DNA from: Geodermatophilus nigrescens | GTDB lineage: Bacteria > Actinomycetota > Actinomycetes > Mycobacteriales > Geodermatophilaceae | Length of the DNA: 64,000 nt | Assembly: GCF_900129495.1 (NCBI RefSeq) | Contig: NZ_FQVX01000001.1 | Span: forward strand, 434,001 to 498,000 | Reading direction: 5' to 3' | Part shown: positions 37,855 to 46,213 of the stretch, piece by piece | How the letters are laid out: each line of letters starts with the position of its first letter | Numbering within the stretch: position 1 is the stretch's first letter | Made by a program: the position numbers and the translations under genes | Notes under the pieces: generated by a model | Databases searched by the model: none | What the model saw: only the letters and a program-made list of their open reading frames with translations | Told to the model about the DNA's origin: nothing

Positions 37855-38580
37855 GTGTCCGACCGCGGACTGCCCGCCCGCCTGCTCCTGGGGCTCGCCG
37901 CCCTCACCGCGACGGCGGTCGCCGTCGTCGGCGGGCTCGCCCTGCGACCGCCCGGGCTGCTGGCGGTGGGGCTGGCGGCGGTCGTCACCGCCTGCCTCGC
38001 CGGTGGCGTCGCGCGGGAGTCCGGCGCCGAGTCCGGCGCGCCCGCCGACGCCCGCACACCGCTGGAGGCGGCCTGGCGCACCGGCGTGGCCACGATCGGC
38101 GTCCTGCTGTTCCTCTCCGGCACCGCCGCGCTCGGCGGCCCGGTGCTCACCGTGCTGGCCGGCGCCGTGCTCGCCGTCGGCGGGCTCGGGCTGTGGCTGC
38201 TGCACGCCGGGCGCCCGCCGCGGCGCAACGCCGTCCCGGCGCCGCCGTCGTCCGGGGGTGCGGCGCCGGCCGCGGGGCCGCGCCCGGGGGGCGCGCGGCC
38301 GGCGGAGGCCCGCGCCACGGTGACGTTCTCCCCGCCGGTGGCGACGCTGTCGACCGCGGCGCTGGGGCGGGAGTGGCTGAGCACCTCGACGGCGCTGGGC
38401 GGCCGGCTGGAGGCCGGCACCCGGCAGTCGGTCGTGCGCCGCCGCGAGGAGGTCCTCGACGAGCTCGAGCGGCGCGACCCGGAGGGCTTCGCCCGGTGGC
38501 TGGCCGACGGCGCGCTGGGCAGCGACCCGGCGGGCTACCTGCGGGAGGGCCCGGCCGCCGGCACCGACGCCGCCGCCTGA
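37855..38580 (+). CDS. Hypothetical membrane protein
   Basis: Not recognised. The 241-aa protein has four hydrophobic segments in two pairs (about residues 8-28, 33-50, 76-95, 98-117), a Pro/Ala/Gly-rich linker (122-155), and a charged helical C-terminus (STAALGREWLSTSTALGGRL, then RRREEVLDELERRDPEGFARW). GTG 37855 has GGAGG 6 nt upstream. Its last 434 bp are antisense to the open 3' end of the DUF2695 frame. The C-terminal helix reads like a protein-interaction segment; no function can be proposed. Confidence 0.75.
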   Translation: MSDRGLPARLLLGLAALTATAVAVVGGLALRPPGLLAVGLAAVVTACLAGGVARESGAESGAPADARTPLEAAWRTGVATIGVLLFLSGTAALGGPVLTVLAGAVLAVGGLGLWLLHAGRPPRRNAVPAPPSSGGAAPAAGPRPGGARPAEARATVTFSPPVATLSTAALGREWLSTSTALGGRLEAGTRQSVVRRREEVLDELERRDPEGFARWLADGALGSDPAGYLREGPAAGTDAAA

Positions 38581-38830
38581 GCCGCCGGCTCGAACACACT
38601 CCGGGGTCGACGTTCATCACGACCTCGCAGTCGCAGAAGCCGCCGTACTCCTCGAGTCCCTCGTGCAGGCGGTCGAGCGCGATGCCCTGCCGGGCCGCCC
38701 ACTCGTCGGTGGCGCGGGTGGTCTGGTCGCAGCCGGACGCGGCGAGCAGCGCCTCGACGTGCCCGCGCAGCGCGTCGAGCTGCGTGCGGTCCAGCGGCAG
38801 GAGGGAGGTCCCGTCGTCGGTGGGTGCCAC
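38147..38830 (-). CDS. DUF2695 family protein lacking its usual stop codon
   Basis: The first 76 codons (38830 down to 38603) encode a complete DUF2695-like domain: TQLDALRGHVEALLAASGCD, TDEWAARQGIALD, LEEYGGFCDCEVVMNVDP, with the typical Cys pair CDC. Relatives usually stop soon after this. Here the frame stays open for about 150 further codons of Arg/Pro/Ala-rich sequence antisense to the membrane gene 37855-38580, ending at 38147. That extension looks non-coding. Start GTG 38830 is a best guess without a ribosome site. Either the stop was lost or the native end is a read-through tail. Confidence 0.5.
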   Translation of the reverse strand: MAPTDDGTSLLPLDRTQLDALRGHVEALLAASGCDQTTRATDEWAARQGIALDRLHEGLEEYGGFCDCEVVMNVDPGVCSSRRLRRRRRCRRPGPPAGSPPGRCPARRRPATGRSPPGRAARARRGPPRGGARPTAGCRPPAGRPAPSRCSATPAPAPRSTASPPAGRTSPWRGPPPAARPPGAAPRPAPHPRTTAAPGRRCAAAGARRAAATARARRRRARRRPAR

Positions 38831-38896
38831 GTCGGGATCATCGGCAGCCCGGGCGCGGACTCGACCCGTCCGCCGCGGCCGCGCCCGCTGTGTCCC

Positions 38897-38902
38897 TATC
38901 CT
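38897..38902 (+). promoter_or_regulatory. -10 box TATCCT of tRNA-Thr
   Basis: TATCCT lies 30 nt before the tRNA 5' end, leaving a short leader that contains the 38910-38928 hairpin. A good -35 is not visible. Confidence 0.5.
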
Positions 38903-38909
38903 CGTGGTG

Positions 38910-38928
38910 CCGGGGACGGAGTCCCCGG
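38910..38928 (+). other. Hairpin in the tRNA-Thr leader
   Basis: CCGGGGAC-GGA-GTCCCCGG is a perfect 8-bp stem with a 3-nt loop, ending 4 nt before the mature tRNA 5' end. It probably forms in the precursor next to the RNase P cleavage site. Confidence 0.6.
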
Positions 38929-38932
38929 TCCC

Positions 38933-39005
38933 GCCGGCGTGGCGCAACTGGTAGCGCACCCGACTTGTAATCGGGCGGTTGGGGGTTCGAGTCCCCCCGT
39001 CGGCT
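38933..39005 (+). tRNA. tRNA-Thr (anticodon TGT)
   Basis: A 73-nt cloverleaf. The acceptor GCCGGCG pairs with CGTCGGC (one G-U). D-stem GCGC/GCGC with loop AACTGGTA; anticodon stem CCCGA/TCGGG with loop CTTGTAA, anticodon TGT, reading ACA; variable CGGTT; T-stem GGGGG/CCCCC with loop TTCGAGT. CCA is not encoded. The discriminator base overlaps the stop codon of the convergent DUF5313 gene. Confidence 0.95.
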
Positions 39006-39430
39006 CAGTCGAAGCTGCCGGCCCCGCCGACGCGGTAGGGGAAGCGGGCCTCCACCCGGGCGTCGCGGCGCCGCTCGGCGCGCTCCTCGCGGATCCGCGC
39101 CGCCGTGCCCGCGGGGTAGCCGGCCTTGGCCACCCGGTGCTCGGTCGTCTCCACGATGAACGCCATCGAGTACATGAGACCCACCAGCACGCCCCCGAGC
39201 GCCGCCGTCAGCCGGTAGACCAGCGGGACGGGTACGAACAGGCAGAGCGCGACCAGCGGCGAGAGCTGCACCAGCGAGCGCGCGACGTGCCGCCGCACCC
39301 AGCCCGGCCGGGTCGTGTCCGACAGCACCCAGGCGGACAGGTCGCGGGGCAGCCGGCCGCCGAGGGCGTAGCGGAGCCACTGCAGGGCCGTGGGGGACGC
39401 CGGGGCGGCGTCGTGCCGGATGGTGCGCAC
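39005..39430 (-). CDS. DUF5313-like membrane protein
   Basis: A 141-aa protein with PTALQWLRYALGGRLPRDLS and WVLSDTTRPGWVRRHVARSL, then two membrane helices (about residues 52-72 and 76-95) and a basic C-terminus. This layout matches actinobacterial DUF5313 proteins; function unknown. GTG 39430 has TACCGT 6 nt upstream on its strand (leaderless type). The stop codon shares a base with the tRNA-Thr 3' end. Confidence 0.7.
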   Translation of the reverse strand: MRTIRHDAAPASPTALQWLRYALGGRLPRDLSAWVLSDTTRPGWVRRHVARSLVQLSPLVALCLFVPVPLVYRLTAALGGVLVGLMYSMAFIVETTEHRVAKAGYPAGTAARIREERAERRRDARVEARFPYRVGGAGSFD

Positions 39431-39436
39431 GCGACG

Positions 39437-39442
39437 ACGGTA
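39437..39442 (-). promoter_or_regulatory. -10 box TACCGT, leaderless promoter of DUF5313-like gene
   Basis: Minus-strand TACCGT, 6 nt, GTG 39430. Confidence 0.55.
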
Positions 39443-39591
39443 GGCCCGTCCGGCCGGTCGCGTGCCTCCGCAGCGTCACGCCCGGCGGCGGCGCGTGACC
39501 GACACGCGTCCCGGGCGTGGCCCGCGCCGCGCCGCCGTCCGGCCGGGCCGCCGCGGAGCAGACTGCGGCCCGGCCGGAGGGAGGAGACCCC

Positions 39592-40023
39592 GTGCGCATC
39601 GCCCACCTGCTCCACCGCAAGGGTCCCGACGTCGTCACCGTCGAGCCGGGCGCCGGCGTCCGGGAGGCGCTGGCGCTGATGGCCCACCACGGCGTCGGCG
39701 CGCTCGTCGTCTCGCCGGGGGAGGGCCGGGTCGCCGGCATCCTGTCCGAGCGCGACGTCGTCCGCGCGCTGCACGCCTCGGGTGACGCCGTCCTCGACGG
39801 GCCGGTGTCGGCGCTCATGACCGCCGAGGTGCACACCTGCCCGCCCGGCGCCTCGGTGCACGACCTGGCCCGCACGATGACCGACCGCCGCGTGCGGCAC
39901 GTCCCCGTCGTCGAGGACGGCCGGCTGCTCGGCATCGTCTCGATCGGCGACGTCGTCAAGGCCCGCCTCGACGAGCTCGAGGAGGAGCGCGCCCACCTCG
40001 TCGACTACATCCAGGCGGGCTGA
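39592..40023 (+). CDS. CBS-pair domain protein
   Basis: A 143-aa protein made of two CBS modules (residues 10-65 and 75-132): VTVEPGAGVREALALMAHHG, GILSERDVVRAL, VHTCPPGASVHDLARTMTDR, GIVSIGDVVKARLDEL. Such stand-alone pairs bind adenine nucleotides and act as sensors; the partner is unknown. A C-terminal acidic helix ends the protein. GTG 39592 is preceded by GGAGGGAGGAG; CAGACT at 39559-39564 could be the -10. Divergent from the DUF5313-like gene. Confidence 0.88.
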   Translation: MRIAHLLHRKGPDVVTVEPGAGVREALALMAHHGVGALVVSPGEGRVAGILSERDVVRALHASGDAVLDGPVSALMTAEVHTCPPGASVHDLARTMTDRRVRHVPVVEDGRLLGIVSIGDVVKARLDELEEERAHLVDYIQAG

Positions 40024-40033
40024 CCCCCGGGCG

Positions 40034-40039
40034 TAGCGT
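40034..40039 (+). promoter_or_regulatory. -10 box TAGCGT, leaderless promoter of rarD
   Basis: TAGCGT, 7 nt, GTG 40047. Confidence 0.6.
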
Positions 40040-40046
40040 GCCCGCC

Positions 40047-40964
40047 GTGGACGAGCGGCGGGCGGGCACCGCGGCGGGGCTGTCGGCCTACCTGCTGTGG
40101 GGCTGCTTCCCGCTGTACTTCCCGCTCCTCGAGCCCGCCGGCGGCCTGGAGATCGTCGCCCACCGGGTGGTCTGGTCGCTGGTCTTCGTCGCCCTGCTGC
40201 TGACGGCGCTGCGCCGCTGGCCGCTGGTGTGCGCCGCGGTCACCGACCCGCGGACGATGCTGGTGCTCGCCGGCGCCTCGGCGCTGATCGCCGCCAACTG
40301 GCTGGTGTTCGTCTACGGCGTCAACTCCGGCCACGTGGTCGAGACCTCGCTCGGCTACTTCGTCAACCCGCTGGTGAGCGTCCTGCTGGGCGTCGTCGTC
40401 TTCGCCGAGCGGCTGCGGCCGCTGCAGTGGACGGCGGTCGGGCTGGCGGGCGTCGCGGTCGTCGTCCTGACCGTCGACCACGGCCGCCCGCCGTGGATCG
40501 CGCTGACCCTCGCCGCCACGTTCGGCGCCTACGGGCTGCTCAAGAAGCTGGTCCGGGTGGAGGCCGCGCCGGGGTTGTTCGTGGAGACGGCGGTGGCGTT
40601 CGTGCCGGCGCTGGTTCTCCTCGGCGTCCTGCACGGCACCGGCCGGGGGACGGCGGGCAGCGAGGGCACCGGCCACCTGCTGCTGCTCGTGGCCTCGGGC
40701 ATCGCGACGGCGGTGCCGCTGCTGCTGTTCGCCGCGGCGGCCCGGCGGATCCCCCTGTCGACGATCGGCCTGCTGCAGTACGTGACGCCGCTGATGCAGC
40801 TCGCGCTGGGCGTCTTCGTCTTCCACGAGCCCATGCCGCCGGCGCGGCTGGCCGGCTTCGCGATCGTCTGGGCGGCGCTGGCCGTGTTCACCGTCGACAG
40901 CCTCCGCGCCGCGCGTGCGGCGGGCCGCCGGGTCGCGGCCGAGCAGGTGCCGGCCGTCGCCTGA
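40047..40964 (+). CDS. rarD: RarD protein, EamA/DMT superfamily transporter
   Basis: A 305-aa protein with ten membrane segments. RarD signatures: GLSAYLLWGCFPLYFPLL (residues about 12-29), EIVAHRVVWSL, NWLVFVYGVNSGHVVETSLG, GYFVNPLVSVLLG, TIGLLQYVTPLMQLALGV. The family is often annotated as chloramphenicol-sensitive protein RarD; the physiological substrate is unknown. GTG 40047 was chosen for the leaderless promoter spacing. Confidence 0.9.
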   Translation: MDERRAGTAAGLSAYLLWGCFPLYFPLLEPAGGLEIVAHRVVWSLVFVALLLTALRRWPLVCAAVTDPRTMLVLAGASALIAANWLVFVYGVNSGHVVETSLGYFVNPLVSVLLGVVVFAERLRPLQWTAVGLAGVAVVVLTVDHGRPPWIALTLAATFGAYGLLKKLVRVEAAPGLFVETAVAFVPALVLLGVLHGTGRGTAGSEGTGHLLLLVASGIATAVPLLLFAAAARRIPLSTIGLLQYVTPLMQLALGVFVFHEPMPPARLAGFAIVWAALAVFTVDSLRAARAAGRRVAAEQVPAVA

Positions 40965-41049
40965 CGCCGCGCGCGAGCACGCGCGGAACGTCGGTACCCG
41001 GGCCTACCGTCGTGGGTGACGGCTTCCCCCCGATCGAACGGACCCGACC

Positions 41050-41382
41050 ATGACCCCCGACCCAGCCCCCGCGGTCTCCCCGCCGGGGGGCTCGGCGTCC
41101 GGTGAGGTCCCCGCGCAGCCCGCGGGCCTGACCCGGCGCGAGCACGAGATGCTGGCCTTCGAACGGCAGTGGTGGCGCCGCGCCGGCGCCAAGGAGACGG
41201 CGATCCGCGAGCAGTTCGGCGTCCCGCCGACGCGGTACTACCAGGTGCTCAACGCCCTGGTCGACCGGCCCGCGGCCCTCGCCGCCGACCCCATGCTGGT
41301 GCGCCGGTTGCGGCGTCTGCGCACCGCGCGGCGCGCGCGTCGTTCACCGTCCCTCCTGGGCAAGGGCTCTCCGGCCATCTAG
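41050..41382 (+). CDS. DUF3263 domain protein (helix-turn-helix-like)
   Basis: A 110-aa protein with a Pro-rich start, then GLTRREHEMLAFERQWWRRA and KETAIREQFGVPPTRYYQVL, the DUF3263 core with a predicted helix-turn-helix, and a basic tail. It is probably DNA-binding, related to the Rv0430 type. TACCGT at 41005-41010 could start a leader of about 32 nt; no strong ribosome site is visible. The TAGATT promoter of the next gene overlaps its stop codon. Pairing with a LytR_C protein matches Rv0430-Rv0431. Confidence 0.85.
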   Translation: MTPDPAPAVSPPGGSASGEVPAQPAGLTRREHEMLAFERQWWRRAGAKETAIREQFGVPPTRYYQVLNALVDRPAALAADPMLVRRLRRLRTARRARRSPSLLGKGSPAI

Positions 41383-41385
41383 ATT
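41380..41385 (+). promoter_or_regulatory. -10 box TAGATT, leaderless promoter of LytR_C gene
   Basis: TAGATT begins in the DUF3263 stop codon; 8 nt later comes GTG 41394. Confidence 0.55.
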
Positions 41386-41393
41386 TGGTCACC

Positions 41394-43211
41394 GTGGGCA
41401 GGCACGCGGCGTCAGGTGGTGACCAACCGGACCGGCCGTCAGCCCCGGTGGCCGGTGGGCGACGCCGCACCGACCAGCCCGCCGACCGCCCGGTGCCCGA
41501 GTTCGGGGCCGACACCCTGGCCCCTGGCTACGGGGACCTGAGCGACCACCCCACCACGCCCGGCCCGCTGCGCAGCCGCGCCGACCGGCGCCGCGACGCG
41601 CTGCTCGGCGACGAGACCGACCGGCGCCGCCTGACCGGCGGCCCGGGAGCGCCCGCGGCCGCCCCCGCCCGGCCGTCCGCCCGGCCGCCCCGCCCGGCAG
41701 CGCCCCCGCCGGCTCCCGCCCAGCCCGCCACCTCACAGGCGCCGGCGCAGGCCCCGCCGGCCCGCCCGCAGCCCGCCGCGCCCCCGGCCGGGCGCGGCCG
41801 CACGCCTGCCGCGCGGCCGTCGGTGCCGGTGAACGGGGCGACCCGCCAGGCGCCGGCCGCGCAGCCGCCCGCCGCGCCGGCGCCCCCGGCTCCGCAGGTG
41901 CCCGCCGTGCCGCCCACCGCGGTGCGGCTGCCGGCGCCGCCGCCGAAGCCCGAGGCGCAGGCCCCGGCGCGCCCGGCCGCCCCCGAGACCTCCGTGGCGC
42001 CGTTCCAGGCGGTCCCCAGCCCCGCCCCCGACGCCCCCGCGCCGGACCGGCCCGCCGACCGGCAGCGGCCGGAGCGACCCCCGGCCCAGGCCCCTGCGGT
42101 CCAGGCCCCTGCGGCCCGGACCCAGGCCCCGGCGGCCCCGGCCGGCGCGCCGGCCACCGCGGCCGCTCCCGCCGTGGCCCCCGGCCCGGGCGCCACGCCC
42201 TACCGCGACTGGACCCGGCCGAAGGGCGCCCCCGAGCCCGCCGCACCCCCCGCCCCGGCCACCACGGCGATCCCGGACCGGGAGCCCGCCCGCGCTCGCG
42301 CCGCCGCGCCGCTGACCGAGGCCATCCCGGACCGCGAGCCCGCCCGCGCCCGGGCCGCGGCGCCCCTGACCGAGGCCATCCCGGACCGCGAGCCGGCCCG
42401 CGCCCGCGCTGCGGCGCCCCTGACCGAGGCCATCCCGGACCGGCAGCCCGTCCGCACCCGCGAGGGACGCGACGACCGCGGCGACCGGGACGAGCGCCGG
42501 CCCGAGCGTCCCGAGACCGGCCCGGCCACCGGCGGCACCGGTGTCGTCGGCAACCGCGCCGCCATGCGCGCCGAGCGCCAGGCCCGGGAGGCCGAGCGCC
42601 AGGCGATGGAGGCCGAGCGCCGCAAGGCCGCCCGCCGCGCCGGCGTCTCGCGCGCCGCCCTGCGCGCCGCCGAGGGGGAGGACGCCCCGCCGCGGGGGCG
42701 CCGCACGGGGCTCCTGTTGCTCGCCGTCGTGGTGGTCGCGCTCGTCGTGCTCGGCGTCTACAGCTTCACCTCCCCGGCGGCGCAGGAGGCCGGCTCCACC
42801 GCCCCGCCGGCCACCAGCAGCGCGCCCGCACCCACCGCGCCGCCCAGCGGGGCGCTGCCGCCCCTGTCGGTCGAGCCGCTGCCGCCGGTCGAGCCGGCGC
42901 CCAGCGGCGACGTGCGCGTCCCGGTCACCGTGCTGAACGCCACGTCCACCAGCGGCCTGGCCGCCGACGTCGCCGCGCAGCTGGGCACGCGGGGCTGGAC
43001 GTCGGCCGGCGTCGGCTCCTACGACGGCCCCGACGTCGCGGTCACCACGGTGTTCTTCACCGCGGGCGACGAGACTCAGCGGCAGTCGGCGCTGCAGCTC
43101 ATGGACGCCTTCCCGGCGGTGCAGAGCGGGCCCGCCGACCGGTTCTTCGAGGTCCCCGGCGTGGCCGACCCGGGCCTGGTCGTCGTCGTCACCGGCGAGT
43201 GGCAGTCCTGA
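41394..43211 (+). CDS. LytR C-terminal domain membrane protein with long disordered N-terminus
   Basis: A 605-aa protein. Residues 1-80 are polar with a conserved-looking FGADTLAPGYGDLSDHP; about 85-420 is Ala/Pro/Arg-rich and disordered, including three exact-length 18-residue repeats. A single membrane helix lies near 439-458. An extracytoplasmic Pro-rich stretch then leads to a LytR_C domain at about 505-605 (VPVTVLNATSTSGLAADVAA, RFFEVPGVADPGLVVVVTG). Rv0431, next to Rv0430, has the same helix plus LytR_C layout. A cell-wall-associated role is inferred. Confidence 0.82.
   Translation: MGRHAASGGDQPDRPSAPVAGGRRRTDQPADRPVPEFGADTLAPGYGDLSDHPTTPGPLRSRADRRRDALLGDETDRRRLTGGPGAPAAAPARPSARPPRPAAPPPAPAQPATSQAPAQAPPARPQPAAPPAGRGRTPAARPSVPVNGATRQAPAAQPPAAPAPPAPQVPAVPPTAVRLPAPPPKPEAQAPARPAAPETSVAPFQAVPSPAPDAPAPDRPADRQRPERPPAQAPAVQAPAARTQAPAAPAGAPATAAAPAVAPGPGATPYRDWTRPKGAPEPAAPPAPATTAIPDREPARARAAAPLTEAIPDREPARARAAAPLTEAIPDREPARARAAAPLTEAIPDRQPVRTREGRDDRGDRDERRPERPETGPATGGTGVVGNRAAMRAERQAREAERQAMEAERRKAARRAGVSRAALRAAEGEDAPPRGRRTGLLLLAVVVVALVVLGVYSFTSPAAQEAGSTAPPATSSAPAPTAPPSGALPPLSVEPLPPVEPAPSGDVRVPVTVLNATSTSGLAADVAAQLGTRGWTSAGVGSYDGPDVAVTTVFFTAGDETQRQSALQLMDAFPAVQSGPADRFFEVPGVADPGLVVVVTGEWQS
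42267..42458 (+). repeat. In-frame 54-bp tandem repeats (3 full copies plus a partial)
   Basis: Full copies at 42267-42320, 42321-42374 and 42375-42428, then a diverged partial to about 42458. Each encodes AIPDREPARARAAAPLTE. Copies differ mainly at silent sites (for example CGC/CGG), so they are older than a recent slippage event. Confidence 0.9.
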
Positions 43212-43279
43212 CCGTCGCCTGCGATCCACCGCACGGCCGCCGCCGGAACCCGGGCGCGACACCGTCCGTTGGCCGCTCC

Positions 43280-46213
43280 GTGCGTTCCGCCCGCGCGGCC
43301 CTCGGTGCCGTGCTCGCCCTGCTGGTCACCGGCACGGTCCTCGTCTCGCTCCCCGGCACCGCGGCGGCCGCCGAGGACGTCCGCACGGAGGACGCCCGCG
43401 TCCCCTCCGGTTCCGGCGCGGACGCCGTCGAGCTCGACACCACGCTGTACCTGCCGGCCTCGGCCACGGCGGACGCCCCGGCGCCGGCCGTCGTCCTGGC
43501 GCACGGCTTCGGCGGCAGCAAGCGGTCGGTGGCCGACGACGCGCAGGACCTCGCCGGCCGCGGCTTCGTCGTCCTGACGTACTCGGCGCGCGGGTTCGGC
43601 GAGAGCACCGGCCAGATCGGCCTCGACGACCCGCGCTACGAGGTCGCCGACCTCTCCACGCTGCTCGACCTGCTCGCCGAGCGCGACGACGTCCTCCTCG
43701 ACGGCGACGGCGACCCGCGGGTCGGCGTGGCCGGCGCCTCCTACGGCGGGGCGCTGTCGCTGCTCGGCGCCGCCTACGACGACCGGGTCGACGCCATCGC
43801 GCCGCAGATCACCTGGAACTCGCTGACCGCCGCGCTCTTCCCGTCCCAGACCGGCGGGGCCGACGGCGCGCAGCCGCCCACGACGCCCGCCGCCACGCCG
43901 CAGACCGAGGGCACCGGCGTCTACAAGCGCCTGTGGGCCGGGCTGTTCTTCGGCGTCGGCTCGGTCCCCACCGGCGGGCTGCTCGACGCGCTCGGCGGGG
44001 GAGCGGGCGACGCCGGCGACGACGAGGGCACCACCGAGGACACCACCGCCGACACCGGCGGCGCGGCCCCCGCGTCCGCCCCGTCCCTGCCGCAGCTGCC
44101 CGACCTGGCCGGCGTCGACCCCGCGGCGGTGGAGCAGGCACTGACCTGCGGCCGGTTCCGCGCCGACATCTGCGCCGCCTACCAGGACTCCGCCGCCACC
44201 GGCACCCTCACGCCCGAGGTGGCCGCGGTCCTCGACCGCAGCAGCCCGGCCGCCGTCCTCGACCGGATCACCGCGCCGACGCTGCTCGTGCAGGGCACCG
44301 AGGACTCGCTGTTCGGCCTCGGCCAGGCCGACGCCAACGCCCGCGGGATCGCTGCCAACGGCACCGAGGTGAAGGTCGTCTGGTACGCCGGGGGCCACGA
44401 CTCGCAGGCCTCCGAGCGCGAGACCGCCGAGCTGCGCGACCTGGTCGCCGGCTGGTTCTCCTGGCACCTGCGTGACGGGGACGACCCGGCCCGCGGCGAG
44501 GACCCCGGCACCGGCTTCCAGTACCCCGCCCCGACCGGCCTGGGCAGCACGCTCGGCAGCGTCCAGGGCGGCACCCCGAGCGTCGTCGCCGACGCCTACC
44601 CGGGCCTCGACGGCGCCGCGTCGACCGAGCGCACCGACCTGGCCCTCGACGGCCCGCTGCAGCCGGTGGTCACCCCGGCCGGCGGGACGCCCGCGGCGAT
44701 CACCATGGTCCCCGGCCTCGGGTCGATCGCCTCCGCGCTGGCCGGCACCGCCGTCGAGATCCCCGGCCAGTTCGCCGCGTTCTCCACCGAGCCGCTCGAC
44801 GAGGCCGTCGAGGTGGTCGGCGCCCCCACCGTGGACCTCGCCGTCGCCTCGCCCAGCGGCACCGCGACGCTGTTCGCCAAGCTCTACGACGTCGGCCCCG
44901 ACGGCGCGCAGACCCTGCCCGGCGGGCTGGTGGCGCCGCTGTCGCTGACCGGGCTGTCGGCCGACCCGACGGCGCCGACCGAGGTCACCGTCACGCTGCC
45001 GGGCATCGTGCACCGCTTCGAGGCCGGCCACACGATGCGCGTCGTCGTCTCCTCCACCGACCAGGCGTTCGCCCTCCCGGCCGAGGCAGGCGTCTACTCC
45101 GTCGCGCTGGCCGGCGCGGGCAACGGGGGCAGCGCGCTCGCCGTCCCGACGGTCGAGGGGCAGGCGCAGGCCGACGGCGGCACCTCGCGCTGGTGGCTGC
45201 TGCTCGGCGCCGTCGTCCTCCTCGGCCTGCTCGGCTGGGCCGCGGCGGTCCTGTGGGGCCGCCGCCGTCGACGGGTCACCTCCGTCGTCGAGCCCGACGG
45301 CGAGGACGTGCCGCTGCGCTTCGAGGGCGTGACCAAGGCCTACAAGGACGGCTTCGTGGCGGTGAAGGACCTCTCCTTCGAGGTCCGCCGCGGCCAGGTG
45401 CTCGGCCTGCTCGGGCCCAACGGCGCGGGCAAGACGACGTCGCTGCGGATGCTCATGGGCCTGATCCGCCCGAACGCCGGCCGGATCAGCGTCTTCGGCC
45501 ACGCCGCCGGCCCCGGGGCGCCGGTGCTGTCGCGGCTGGGCTCCTTCGTCGAGGGCACCGGCCTCATGCCGCACCTCTCGGGCCGCGACAACCTCACCCT
45601 CTACTGGGCCGCCACCGGCCGGCCGGCGGAGGACGCGCACATGGAGGAGGCGATCGAGGTCGCCGGCCTCGGCGCCGCCATCGACCGCCCGGTGCGCCGC
45701 TACAGCCAGGGCATGCGCCAGCGGGTGGCCATCGCCCAGGCGATGCTCGGCCTGCCCGACCTGCTGGTGCTCGACGAGCCGACCAACGGCCTGGACCCGC
45801 CGCAGATCCACGCGATGCGCGAGGTGCTGCAGTCCTACGCCGCCACCGGCCGCACGGTCATCGTGTCCAGCCACCTGCTCAGCGAGATCGAGCAGACCTG
45901 CACCCACGTGGTGGTCATGGCCCGGGGCCAGAAGATCGCGCAGGGGACGGTCGAGGAGATCGTCGGCACCGGGGGTGCGGTGCTCGTCGGGCTCGCCGAC
46001 GACTCCGACGCCGACCGCGCGTCCGCCGTCCTGTCCGGGCTGCCCGGGGTCACCGTCGAGCGCACCGACGAGGGCCTGGTCGCCGACCTCGGCGCGCAGA
46101 CCTCGCGGGCGCAGGCGCTGCAGGCGCTCGTGGCCGCCGACGTCGCCGTCGACCAGTTCACGCCGCGCCGCCGCCTGGAGGACGCGTTCCTGGCCCTGGT
46201 GGGGGAGAGCTGA
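43280..46213 (+). CDS. Secreted S15/X-Pro-peptidase-like alpha/beta hydrolase fused to an ABC transporter ATPase
   Basis: A 977-aa fusion. A signal-type helix (1-31) leads to an alpha/beta-hydrolase with AHGFGGSKRS, nucleophile Ser154 (GASYGG), Asp342 (GTEDSLF) and His373 (GGHDSQ). A beta-rich PepX_C-like domain follows (about 440-620), then a membrane helix (about 638-660). Last is a cytosolic ATPase with Walker A GPNGAGKTT (712-720), YSQGMRQR, LLVLDEPTNGLDPPQ and a C-terminal extension. The hydrolase thus lies outside and the ATPase inside. A GTG at 43199 is an alternative start overlapping the previous gene. The permease follows with a 1-nt overlap. Confidence 0.85.
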   Translation: MRSARAALGAVLALLVTGTVLVSLPGTAAAAEDVRTEDARVPSGSGADAVELDTTLYLPASATADAPAPAVVLAHGFGGSKRSVADDAQDLAGRGFVVLTYSARGFGESTGQIGLDDPRYEVADLSTLLDLLAERDDVLLDGDGDPRVGVAGASYGGALSLLGAAYDDRVDAIAPQITWNSLTAALFPSQTGGADGAQPPTTPAATPQTEGTGVYKRLWAGLFFGVGSVPTGGLLDALGGGAGDAGDDEGTTEDTTADTGGAAPASAPSLPQLPDLAGVDPAAVEQALTCGRFRADICAAYQDSAATGTLTPEVAAVLDRSSPAAVLDRITAPTLLVQGTEDSLFGLGQADANARGIAANGTEVKVVWYAGGHDSQASERETAELRDLVAGWFSWHLRDGDDPARGEDPGTGFQYPAPTGLGSTLGSVQGGTPSVVADAYPGLDGAASTERTDLALDGPLQPVVTPAGGTPAAITMVPGLGSIASALAGTAVEIPGQFAAFSTEPLDEAVEVVGAPTVDLAVASPSGTATLFAKLYDVGPDGAQTLPGGLVAPLSLTGLSADPTAPTEVTVTLPGIVHRFEAGHTMRVVVSSTDQAFALPAEAGVYSVALAGAGNGGSALAVPTVEGQAQADGGTSRWWLLLGAVVLLGLLGWAAAVLWGRRRRRVTSVVEPDGEDVPLRFEGVTKAYKDGFVAVKDLSFEVRRGQVLGLLGPNGAGKTTSLRMLMGLIRPNAGRISVFGHAAGPGAPVLSRLGSFVEGTGLMPHLSGRDNLTLYWAATGRPAEDAHMEEAIEVAGLGAAIDRPVRRYSQGMRQRVAIAQAMLGLPDLLVLDEPTNGLDPPQIHAMREVLQSYAATGRTVIVSSHLLSEIEQTCTHVVVMARGQKIAQGTVEEIVGTGGAVLVGLADDSDADRASAVLSGLPGVTVERTDEGLVADLGAQTSRAQALQALVAADVAVDQFTPRRRLEDAFLALVGES

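Noticed and set aside
38617..38841. Alternative 74-codon minus frame over the DUF2695 region
   Set aside because: It is out of frame with the recognisable DUF2695 sequence and has no family resemblance.
42267..42458. Possible CRISPR array from the regular 54-bp repeat
   Set aside because: Copies are directly adjacent with no spacers and are in frame inside a protein gene.
43076..45907. 943-codon minus-strand open frame opposite the hydrolase-ATPase fusion
   Set aside because: Shadow frame with Gly/Arg/Val/Asp bias; the plus strand carries a catalytic triad and all ATPase motifs.
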